NCBI GenBank assembly: GCA_028717005.1
Contig: JAQUOQ010000003.1
Span: 1-32,562, forward strand
DNA length: 32,562 bases
Direction of reading: 5' to 3'
Source: Minisyncoccota bacterium
GTDB lineage: Bacteria > Patescibacteriota > Minisyncoccia > Minisyncoccales > Minisyncoccaceae
Below the pieces are notes generated by a model. The model saw nothing but the letters and a program-made list of their open reading frames with translations. It was not told the DNA's origin and made no database searches. A program made the position numbers and the translations under genes. Of the stretch, positions 24,773 to 32,120 are shown piece after piece (within the stretch, counting starts at the first letter, position 1; each line of letters starts with the position of its first letter).

Positions 24773-25684
24773 ATGGCTAAAAATAGCTCTAAAAAAAATT
24801 TATCATATTTCTCAGCTTTTACTTTAATAGAGATAATGGTTGTGATTGTTATAATTGCCGTTTTGGCGGGCATAGTTATGGCGCTTAACTCCGGCGCCAC
24901 CCAGAAAGCAATTGATACCAAGGTAAGAACTTTTGCCAATGGAATTCCCATGTCTCTTTCCGGCAACTATGTGGCAAGCTGGAAATTTGACCAAATTAAT
25001 GTGCCGGCCGCAAATCAAACACCAAGCGCTTGGGGAGATTATCCGGGAACACTAAGCGGACTTTCTTTGCCTACTCTTCAGACGACTGGTTGCGTAGATA
25101 GCAACTGTTTATATTTTAATGGCGTTGACGCCACGACATATTCTTATGTTAACGTTCCGTCCGATCTGACAACCGGCCTGAAAGCGCTTACTTTTGAATG
25201 CTGGGTTAATGGGCAGCAAGCTGCCAATATTATTAAATCAGAAAATAATTCGATAATTCTGCATTTTAGAGGAGCTGGTTTTTATCTTTTTGCCTCTGAC
25301 GACACGGCAAGCAATTACCTCGGTTGGAACAGTACATTGGCTTATAACGTTTGGACGCACTTGGTGGCAACATGGGACGGAGCTACTATGAAATTGTATG
25401 TGAACGGTACTAGGCAAGCGAGTACACTCGCCTTTGCGGGCGGAGCTGCCAATAAATTGCATCCTAGCACCTATTCTTGGATTGGCCATTATTTCAACAG
25501 CGGCCAGTTGGGCTTTAAAGGATATATGGACGAATTGCGTTTTTATAACGAAGCTCTAAGTATAGGCCAAATTAGAGAAAACTATTACGCGGGTGTAAAC
25601 AAATTATTAGCCAAGAATATTATAACCGTAGTGGATTACCAAAACCGTATCGCGCAGATAAACAATAATTTAGCAAATAAATAA
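24773..25684 (+). CDS. Prepilin-type protein with LamG/concanavalin-like domain (paralog 3)
   Basis: Third member of the family seen at 12132 and 16258. The prepilin motif is AFTLIEIMVVIVIIAVLAG, cut after Ala. A C-x4-C pair (CVDSNC) precedes LYFNGVD. The lectin-like domain shows WTHLVATWDGATMKLYVNG, a classical LamG strand-turn-strand, and GYMDELRFYNEAL near its end. The C-terminal tail starts at QIRENYYAGVNKLL. The product is probably a pseudopilin exported through the prepilin pathway and exposed on the surface. Its promoter is good and divergent from the holin-like operon. An SdpI-like membrane protein gene starts 4 nt after its stop. Confidence 0.88.
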   Translation: MAKNSSKKNLSYFSAFTLIEIMVVIVIIAVLAGIVMALNSGATQKAIDTKVRTFANGIPMSLSGNYVASWKFDQINVPAANQTPSAWGDYPGTLSGLSLPTLQTTGCVDSNCLYFNGVDATTYSYVNVPSDLTTGLKALTFECWVNGQQAANIIKSENNSIILHFRGAGFYLFASDDTASNYLGWNSTLAYNVWTHLVATWDGATMKLYVNGTRQASTLAFAGGAANKLHPSTYSWIGHYFNSGQLGFKGYMDELRFYNEALSIGQIRENYYAGVNKLLAKNIITVVDYQNRIAQINNNLANK

Positions 25685-25688
25685 TTCT

Positions 25689-26348
25689 ATGAAATTAAAA
25701 TCAGTCCACTATATAATAATGTTTACTATCGCCGCCTCTTTTTTCGTTGCCGTCTTTTTTTACCCTCTTTTGCCGGATAAAATAGCATCTCATTGGGGTG
25801 TTTACGGGCAGGCGGACGGGTATGCGAGTAAGGCTCTTGGTTTATTTTTTCCGCCAATACTTTTGATAATCCTGGATGCCTTCTTTTTCCTTATTCCGAA
25901 CATAGACCCGTTAAAGAAAAACATCCAATCGTTTAGGGAATATTTTGACCACTTTATTCTTTTAATGAATTTCTTTTTGTTTTATTTATATTCTCTGACG
26001 ATTTTTTGGAATCTCGGGGCGAGGTTTAATATGTTAATGTTTCTTATGCCCGCCTTTGCTATTCTTTTTTATTATATCGGGGTTATGGTGGGGAAGGCGA
26101 AAAGGAATTATTTTATTGGTATCCGCACTCCGTGGACTTTGGCAAACGACAAAGTGTGGGAGAAAACCCATAAACTGGGAAGCGTGCTGTTCAAGCTTGG
26201 CGCTTTGATATTTTTGGTATCTGTCTTTTTCCCGCTGCAAGGGTTTGTATTACTTATTTCTTACATGATCGCGCTAATTTTCTTTTTATTTATTTATTCT
26301 TATCTCGAATTCCGCAAAGAAGAGCCCAATGGCAAAAGAGCGCATTAA
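25689..26348 (+). CDS. SdpI/DUF1648-like integral membrane protein
   Basis: A 219-residue protein with about six membrane segments. The N-terminal part matches the DUF1648 pattern (LLPDKIASHWGVYGQADGYAS). The C-terminal part carries the SdpI hallmark IGIRTPWTLANDKVWEKTH. In Bacillus, SdpI gives immunity to the SdpC toxin and acts in signalling; many relatives in other phyla have no known toxin partner. No SdpC-like gene is nearby. It starts 4 nt after the third pseudopilin gene and probably shares its transcript. A strong terminator follows at 26366. Confidence 0.88.
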   Translation: MKLKSVHYIIMFTIAASFFVAVFFYPLLPDKIASHWGVYGQADGYASKALGLFFPPILLIILDAFFFLIPNIDPLKKNIQSFREYFDHFILLMNFFLFYLYSLTIFWNLGARFNMLMFLMPAFAILFYYIGVMVGKAKRNYFIGIRTPWTLANDKVWEKTHKLGSVLFKLGALIFLVSVFFPLQGFVLLISYMIALIFFLFIYSYLEFRKEEPNGKRAH

Positions 26349-26365
26349 AAACAACTTGTTCCGTT

Positions 26366-26400
26366 AATGTTTGGCAGCCTGGCTGCCAAACATTTTGTTT
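26366..26400 (+). terminator. Intrinsic terminator (palindrome family) after the SdpI-like gene
   Basis: AATGTTTGGCAGC (26366-26378), a CTG loop and the perfect complement (26382-26394) give a 13-bp stem followed by a T-rich tail. The core is the same as the copies at 31030 and 31090. Confidence 0.75.
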
Positions 26401-26410
26401 TGGGGGATAA

Positions 26411-26439
26411 TTGACAAAATTTTTTGAAAAGGATAAAAT
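26411..26439 (+). promoter_or_regulatory. groESL promoter
   Basis: Perfect TTGACA (26411-26416), a 17-nt spacer and TAAAAT (26434-26439). The predicted start near 26446 falls inside the CIRCE-like element. Confidence 0.75.
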
Positions 26440-26440
26440 G

Positions 26441-26467
26441 TTAGCAATCAAAGGTTGTAAGTGCTAA
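26441..26467 (+). promoter_or_regulatory. CIRCE-like HrcA operator
   Basis: TTAGCAATC, 9 nt, AAGTGCTAA matches the CIRCE consensus TTAGCACTC-N9-GAGTGCTAA with one mismatch in each arm. It overlaps the start of transcription, so binding of HrcA should repress groESL until heat or misfolded protein relieves it. hrcA is not in this window. Confidence 0.8.
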
Positions 26468-26507
26468 TTCGTCGCACTCGCCTTATTATTAAACAATAAT
26501 TAAAAAT

Positions 26508-26801
26508 ATGAAAATTAAACCGATAGGAGACCACATAATCATTGAGCCGCTAAAAGGGGATGAAAAGTCGAAGGGAGGCATTTTTTTGCCCCAGTCGGCG
26601 GAAAAAGAAAGGCCGGAACAAGGCAAGGTTGTTTTTGTCGGGCCGGGTAAGATGACTAAATCCGGAAAATACGTTCCGATGCAAATAAAAAAAGGCGACA
26701 CGGTTATTTTCACGAAATACGGCCCAACGGAAATAAAGATTAACGGAAAAGAATATTTAGTCGCAAGCCAGGACGATGTTTTGGCTATTATTGAAAATTA
26801 A
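26508..26801 (+). CDS. groS: Co-chaperonin GroES
   Basis: A 97-residue chaperonin cap. The N-terminus KIKPIGDHIIIEPL, the mobile-loop region KSKGGIFLPQSAEKERPEQG and the roof/strand part VIFTKYGPTEIKINGKEYL are complete. GroES closes the GroEL cage during folding. It is the first gene behind the CIRCE-regulated promoter. GroEL starts 13 nt later. Confidence 0.97.
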   Translation: MKIKPIGDHIIIEPLKGDEKSKGGIFLPQSAEKERPEQGKVVFVGPGKMTKSGKYVPMQIKKGDTVIFTKYGPTEIKINGKEYLVASQDDVLAIIEN

Positions 26802-26808
26802 TAAATAA

Positions 26809-28458
<1,650 letters not shown>

Positions 28459-28486
28459 AATAGAATTAAGAATAGAGAATAAAGAG

Positions 28487-28519
28487 AATGTTTGGGTTCC
28501 TGGAACCCAAACATTTTTA
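28487..28519 (+). terminator. Intrinsic terminator after groEL
   Basis: AATGTTTGGGTTC (28487-28499), a CTG loop and its perfect complement (28503-28515) are followed by a T-rich tail. The outer stem equals the other palindromes here, while the inner four bases have changed on both arms together. Confidence 0.8.
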
Positions 28520-28553
28520 TTTGCGCAATATTTTTGATATTTTTGCAAGCTTC

Positions 28554-28581
28554 TTGATTCTTTAATGGTTTTTGCTATAAT
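28554..28581 (+). promoter_or_regulatory. Promoter of the LemA-htpX cluster
   Basis: TTGATT (28554-28559), a 16-nt spacer and TATAAT (28576-28581), about 23 nt before the ATG at 28605. Confidence 0.6.
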
Positions 28582-28604
28582 TATAGAATAAAACACCATC
28601 CGTT

Positions 28605-29228
28605 ATGGATAAAATCACTCTTTACATCACCATTATTTTATTTGCCATAATTTTTTTGGTTGCTTTTCTTTTTGGCCTCCTTCTGGCGAGAATAAAAAGG
28701 CAAACCAAAAAAGCCTTGTCGGATATTGAAAAGGAATTGAGGATAAAAATTGCCATCGCGATGGGGGTGCTGGCGGAACTGATGAGATACGCAAAGTACG
28801 AAAAAGATCTGATTAGCGAGATAATGGACGCTAAGAAAAAAGCGGAAGCAGCAAAAACGGAGGAGGAAAAAAAACAGGCAGGCAATTTGCTTTCCGTGAT
28901 TTTAAAATCAGTTTTCCGGGTTTCAGAAAAATATCCGGACCTAAAACTATCGCAGAGGTTTTTAGCGCTGAAGCAGCAGCTTGATGATTTGGAGGGAGGA
29001 GTGGAAGCCGCCAAAGACCTTTACAAAAGATGTTCAGTTGTGCTAAAAAAGATTGCACGCAGAATACCTTTTCTGGCTAATTTTTTGGAGAGGGACAGCG
29101 TTTATGACATTGAAAACGAAGAAATGTATGAACGAACCGAAGTTGCCGGCAAAAAAAGGAAAAATTCTTTTGTAAAAATAAAAATCAAGCCGGCCGAGAG
29201 CCGCAATAAAAAAGGGAATAAAACCTAA
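28605..29228 (+). CDS. Divergent LemA-family membrane protein
   Basis: A 207-residue protein with an N-terminal membrane helix (about residues 5-28) followed by a long helical domain. Segments such as AGNLLSVILKSVFRVSEKYPDLKLS align by eye with AGTLKTLFALAENYPELKAS in the LemA protein encoded next, so I read it as a divergent LemA paralog. A basic tail (KKRKNSFVKIKIK) follows. LemA proteins are membrane-anchored helical bundles of unclear function, often genetically linked to HtpX-type proteases. It lacks the usual LemA stretch RRYDLIPNLVETV. It is the first gene behind the promoter at 28554. Confidence 0.7.
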   Translation: MDKITLYITIILFAIIFLVAFLFGLLLARIKRQTKKALSDIEKELRIKIAIAMGVLAELMRYAKYEKDLISEIMDAKKKAEAAKTEEEKKQAGNLLSVILKSVFRVSEKYPDLKLSQRFLALKQQLDDLEGGVEAAKDLYKRCSVVLKKIARRIPFLANFLERDSVYDIENEEMYERTEVAGKKRKNSFVKIKIKPAESRNKKGNKT

Positions 29229-29273
29229 TTCTAAAGATAATAAAAAAGGTTAAATAAACCATAAAATAATAAT

Positions 29274-29837
29274 ATGATATCAACAGCTTTAATCATTTTT
29301 GCTATAGTTGTGGTTATTTTGCTGTACATCGCGGCTGTTTATAACAGCTTGGTGGTGGCAAGAAACCGCACGCAAGAAGCATGGTCTGACATAGACGTGC
29401 AATTAAAAAGGAGATACGACCTGATCCCCAATTTAGTTGAGACGGTAAAAGGATACGCCGCGCACGAAAGCGGCACATTTGAAAAAGTTATCCAGGCAAG
29501 GAATGCAGCCATGTCCGCGCAGGGAGCGAAAGCAAAAGCGGAAGCGGAAAATGTTTTGGCCGGAACCTTAAAAACATTGTTCGCTTTGGCGGAGAATTAT
29601 CCGGAACTTAAGGCTTCCGCTAATTTCCTTGAATTGCAAAGGGAATTAAGGGATACCGAAGACAAGATACAAGCCTCGCGCAGATTCTACAATGGCAACG
29701 CCATGGAACTTAAGACAAAGATAGAATCTTTTCCCTCCAATATTTTCGCTAATTTATTGGGATTCAAACCAATGGAATTTTTCGAAATAGAAGATGAGTC
29801 GCAAAAACAAGCGCCTAAGGTTGATTTTAAGAATTAG
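29274..29837 (+). CDS. lemA: LemA family protein
   Basis: A 187-residue canonical LemA: one N-terminal membrane helix (about residues 4-22), then NSLVVARNRTQEAWSDIDVQLKRRYDLIPNLVETV split across the first two helices, and ENYPELKASANFLELQREL further on, ending FEIEDESQKQAPKVDF. The role is poorly known; in several bacteria it sits with M48 proteases, as here with htpX. It starts 45 nt after the divergent LemA gene and is probably in the same operon. Confidence 0.92.
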   Translation: MISTALIIFAIVVVILLYIAAVYNSLVVARNRTQEAWSDIDVQLKRRYDLIPNLVETVKGYAAHESGTFEKVIQARNAAMSAQGAKAKAEAENVLAGTLKTLFALAENYPELKASANFLELQRELRDTEDKIQASRRFYNGNAMELKTKIESFPSNIFANLLGFKPMEFFEIEDESQKQAPKVDFKN

Positions 29838-29845
29838 AAAAAGAT

Positions 29846-30040
29846 AAATTCGCTTTTATCGAGATAGTGCGGCAGGTTACAAGCCCGCCTTCATCAAGAT
29901 TACGGCGCGGCAAGAATGAAAAATTTTAAAAAAACCATTATCAGACACAAGAAAAAACTTAGGAAAAAGTTCAACAAGCTGAGCGAAAAGGACCAAAAAA
30001 GAATGGGCATTCTTAAGAAATAGGAAACAAAAGCGAATTT
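29846..30040. repeat. 12-bp perfect inverted repeat flanking a tiny ORF
   Basis: AAATTCGCTTTT (29846-29857) and AAAAGCGAATTT (30029-30040) are exact reverse complements 171 nt apart. The space holds GC-richer sequence and the 35-codon ORF at 29916. It may be a long RNA stem closing a processed segment, or the ends of a small inserted element. Confidence 0.55.
29916..30023 (+). CDS. Possible 35-aa highly basic mini-protein
   Basis: The ORF encodes MKNFKKTIIRHKKKLRKK followed by FNKLSEKDQKRMGILKK. Roughly half of the residues are Lys or Arg, and it looks like one amphipathic helix. It lies wholly inside a 12-bp inverted repeat between lemA and htpX, on the same strand. There is no Shine-Dalgarno sequence. 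It could be a nucleic-acid-binding or membrane-active peptide, or a chance ORF in A-rich sequence. I do not recognise it. Confidence 0.4.
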   Translation: MKNFKKTIIRHKKKLRKKFNKLSEKDQKRMGILKK

Positions 30041-30074
30041 CAAGCTATTGTTTTGATTTCTTATCTCTAAAATT

Positions 30075-31019
30075 ATGGCAACAACATTATACAGAGAGGC
30101 CGAATCCAATGTCCGCAAAACCTTTTTTCTGATTTTCTTTTTCTCTATTTTTCTGATTCTATTAGGCTGGCTATTCAGCTATTTGCTGCACAGCCAGTTT
30201 TTTCTCTATTTGGCGGTAATAATCAGCCTTATAACGAGCGTTTCTTCTTATTGGTTTTCGGATAAGATTGTTTTGGCAACAACCGGGGCGATGCCGATAG
30301 AAAAGGAAGACGAGCCCGAACTTTATAGGCTGGTGGAAAATTTTTGCATAACTACCGGCCTGCCAATGCCCAAGATTTATATCCTAAACGAGGACCAGCC
30401 GAACGCTTTCGCGACTGGCAGGGATGAAAAGCACGCAATTTTAGCCGTTACCAAGGGTTTGTTGCAGCGATTAAGTAGGGTAGAAATGGAAGGAGTTTTG
30501 GCGCATGAATTGTCGCACATAAGAAACAAAGATATGCTTTTGCAAACGGTTATAGTCGTTCTTGTCGGATCAATAGCGATTGTCTCCAATTTCTTTTTTC
30601 GGATAAGTTTTTGGGGCGGCGGCAGGCGCAACGACAGAGAGGCGAACCCTGTTGTGGCCGTATTGGGTATTGTGGCTGCGATTTTGGCGCCAATAGCCGC
30701 AACCCTGCTGCAACTGGCGATCTCCCGGCAGAGAGAGTTTTTAGCCGACGCGTCCGGCGCCCTTATAACACGCTATCCGGAAGGGCTGGCGAGCGCGCTT
30801 GAAAAAATAGCATCCGATAACCACCCGATGGAAAGAGCAAACAATTCCGTAGCGCATTTATTTATTTCTTCGCCCATGAAAGGAGAAGAGGCGACAAGCT
30901 GGTTTGCAAAATTATTTATGACCCATCCGCCGATAGAAGAGAGGATAGCTGCATTGAGGGGAATGAGGCTTCCGCCAGCCGGATCAGAAGGAATAGAAAA
31001 AGAAGTATTCACAAAATAA
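30075..31019 (+). CDS. htpX: M48-family membrane zinc protease HtpX
   Basis: A 314-residue HtpX-type protease for quality control of membrane proteins. The zinc motif HELSH is at residues 144-148, with a third ligand Glu221 in EFLAD. Membrane segments are at about 15-37, 42-59, 157-177 and 193-215, and the active site faces the cytoplasm in this family. It follows two LemA genes, a common pairing in bacteria. The C-terminus carries THPPIEERIAALRGM, standard for the family. No terminator with a T-tract follows; two palindromes and a tRNA gene come next. Confidence 0.95.
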   Translation: MATTLYREAESNVRKTFFLIFFFSIFLILLGWLFSYLLHSQFFLYLAVIISLITSVSSYWFSDKIVLATTGAMPIEKEDEPELYRLVENFCITTGLPMPKIYILNEDQPNAFATGRDEKHAILAVTKGLLQRLSRVEMEGVLAHELSHIRNKDMLLQTVIVVLVGSIAIVSNFFFRISFWGGGRRNDREANPVVAVLGIVAAILAPIAATLLQLAISRQREFLADASGALITRYPEGLASALEKIASDNHPMERANNSVAHLFISSPMKGEEATSWFAKLFMTHPPIEERIAALRGMRLPPAGSEGIEKEVFTK

Positions 31020-31029
31020 CGAAATCATT

Positions 31030-31058
31030 AATGTTTGGCAGCCAGGCTGCCAAACATT
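31030..31058. repeat. Palindrome family copy upstream of tRNA-Ser (1)
   Basis: AATGTTTGGCAGC, loop CAG, and the perfect complement. The stem equals the 26366 copy but the loop is its complement. No T-tract follows, so terminator function is doubtful. Confidence 0.75.
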
Positions 31059-31089
31059 TGAAAATTCGGAAATGCGAAATTCGTTTGGT

Positions 31090-31118
31090 AATGTTTGGCA
31101 GCCTGGCTGCCAAACATT
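31090..31118. repeat. Palindrome family copy upstream of tRNA-Ser (2)
   Basis: The same 29-nt palindrome as at 26366, loop CTG, exactly 60 nt after the previous copy and ending 4 nt before the tRNA gene. It may mark RNA processing; no T-tract follows. Confidence 0.75.
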
Positions 31119-31122
31119 TGCT

Positions 31123-31207
31123 GGAGAGGTGCAAGAGCGGTTTAATTGGCAGTCCTGGAAAGACTGTGTGTCGAAAGGCACCGAGAGTTCGAATCTCTCC
31201 CTCTCCG
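31123..31207 (+). tRNA. tRNA-Ser(GGA)
   Basis: An 85-nt class II tRNA. The acceptor stem GGAGAGG/CCTCTCC is 7 bp (31123-31129 with 31200-31206), with discriminator G at 31207. The anticodon arm CAGTC/GACTG closes the loop CTGGAAA, so the anticodon is GGA. The long variable arm (GTGTC-GAAA-GGCAC) is typical of Ser, and the T-arm reads GAGAG-TTCGAAT-CTCTC. CCA is not encoded. A strong hairpin follows at 31208. No promoter is obvious, since a palindrome ends 4 nt upstream. Confidence 0.93.
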
Positions 31208-31250
31208 CTTTATGATAAAAGACGCCCTTTGGGTGTCTTTTGTCATAAAG
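31208..31250. terminator. Strong hairpin terminator after tRNA-Ser
   Basis: A 20-bp stem from CTTTATGA to TCATAAAG, with two G-U pairs, a TTT loop and AAAAGAC/GTCTTTT inside. The A- and T-rich arms let it work in both directions. Confidence 0.75.
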
Positions 31251-31256
31251 AATGAA

Positions 31257-31340
31257 AGAGATTCGAAGCCGGAGGCCCGACGGGGCCGAGGCCGTACCTT
31301 GAGGATTTTCCAGCAGGAAAATACCGAAGGGCGAATCTCT
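31257..31340. repeat. tRNA-end-bounded structured repeat A
   Basis: The unit starts AGAGATTCGAAGCCGGAGG and ends CGAATCTCT, so its ends are inverted repeats of 9 bp. Inside are GGCCC/GGGCC and ATTTTCC-AGCA-GGAAAAT hairpins. Its right end repeats ten bases of the tRNA-Ser T-arm (CGAATCTCTC). No gene is credible here. Confidence 0.6.
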
Positions 31341-31356
31341 CTGTTGATATAATAAA

Positions 31357-31472
31357 AGATTCGAAGCCGGAGGGCTGACGAGCCCGACCGTGTCCCTCGT
31401 AGCTCCGAAGGAGCGAAGTGGGAGCCCGTACCGGAGCGCAGCCTCAACAGAGGCTGACGCGTAGGCGAATCT
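31357..31472. repeat. tRNA-end-bounded structured repeat B
   Basis: It shares AGATTCGAAGCCGGAGG at the left end with repeat A and ends GGCGAATCT. Inner hairpins are GGGCT/AGCCC, GCTCC-GAA-GGAGC and AGCCTC-AACA-GAGGCT. CGAATCTCTCCCT at its right end (31466-31478) is identical to 13 bases of the tRNA-Ser gene (31190-31202). Confidence 0.6.
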
Positions 31473-31488
31473 CTCCCTGCATTTCCCC

Positions 31489-31517
31489 TTGTATTTATTG
31501 GTTTTGAGTATTAAAAT
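31489..31517 (+). promoter_or_regulatory. Promoter of the gene at 31544
   Basis: TTGTAT (31489-31494), a 17-nt spacer and TAAAAT (31512-31517) predict a start near 31524, upstream of the first suitable ATG at 31544. Confidence 0.5.
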
Positions 31518-31543
31518 GTACGAAAGCAACCTAAAAAACAATC

Positions 31544-32053
31544 ATGAACTTAAGCACTTCGGGGAAAATAATTCATTTTTACTTTGTGTCCGGAAAATGG
31601 ATTATGAAAACAGCAATCGTTTTAATCATACTTTTGCTTCTTTCGTGCGCTTTAATTTTAAGCGTGCCGGAATTTTCCATGAACCAGCCGAATTTTAAGC
31701 TGTCCTCCAATACCTTTTTAGCGATCAGCCAATTTGCCGTCAGCGTAACATTCATCGGTTCTCTGCTTGGCAGCGTTCTGTTGGGAATCTATGTTTTCTT
31801 TTGGTTTTGGCCGGAAATAATTTGCGAACTGGCTTTAAGGAAAAAGACGTTTAAAGCCATCCAAGCCAAGAAAAATATATTTTTATCCGATTTAGCGGAA
31901 GAAGTCGGAGTTCGCGAAGATGAATTGGGTATTTTATTGAAGCACTGGACCGCGGCGGGAAATAAATTCCGCATTGATCCGGCCAAAAGAACTTTATCGG
32001 GAAATCACGTAAGCATAGATTTGGCGAATAAACAAATATTTTGGGAAGATTGA
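31544..32053 (+). CDS. Membrane protein with possible winged-helix C-terminal domain
   Basis: A 169-residue protein I do not recognise. It has two hydrophobic segments (about residues 22-41 and 61-88), the second ending FFWFWPEII. The last 70 residues are soluble and read like a small helix-turn-helix or winged-helix domain: KKNIFLSDLAEEVGVREDELGILLKHW, which is split here as KKNIFLSDLAEEVG and VREDELGILLKHW, then a beta-like end (NHVSIDLANKQIFW). It may be a membrane-tethered regulator or adaptor. The ATG at 31544 is the first after the predicted transcription start; ATG 31604 would remove 20 residues and is also plausible. A bidirectional terminator follows. Confidence 0.7.
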   Translation: MNLSTSGKIIHFYFVSGKWIMKTAIVLIILLLLSCALILSVPEFSMNQPNFKLSSNTFLAISQFAVSVTFIGSLLGSVLLGIYVFFWFWPEIICELALRKKTFKAIQAKKNIFLSDLAEEVGVREDELGILLKHWTAAGNKFRIDPAKRTLSGNHVSIDLANKQIFWED

Positions 32054-32059
32054 AAATAA

Positions 32060-32084
32060 AAAAGCACCCTTTTGGGGTGCTTTT
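32060..32084. terminator. Bidirectional terminator between convergent genes
   Basis: AAAAGCACCC (32060-32069) pairs with GGGTGCTTTT (32075-32084) around loop TTTTG. The A- and T-tracts on either side suit both the gene at 31544 and the minus-strand TPR gene. Confidence 0.8.
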
Positions 32085-32120
32085 GATGTTTAGATTTCGC
32101 CGGCCGGCGAATCTCCTAAA

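Noticed and set aside
31031-31255. ORF across the two palindromes and tRNA-Ser
   Set aside because: Its protein only translates the palindrome copies and the tRNA, so it is not a gene.
31257-31472. CRISPR array
   Set aside because: Only two related units of different length with hairpins inside; no regular short repeats or spacers and no cas genes.
30984-31541. Minus-strand ORF of 185 codons over the tRNA and repeats
   Set aside because: It reads through the tRNA and the hairpin-rich repeats; its composition comes from those sequences and no start signals are seen.
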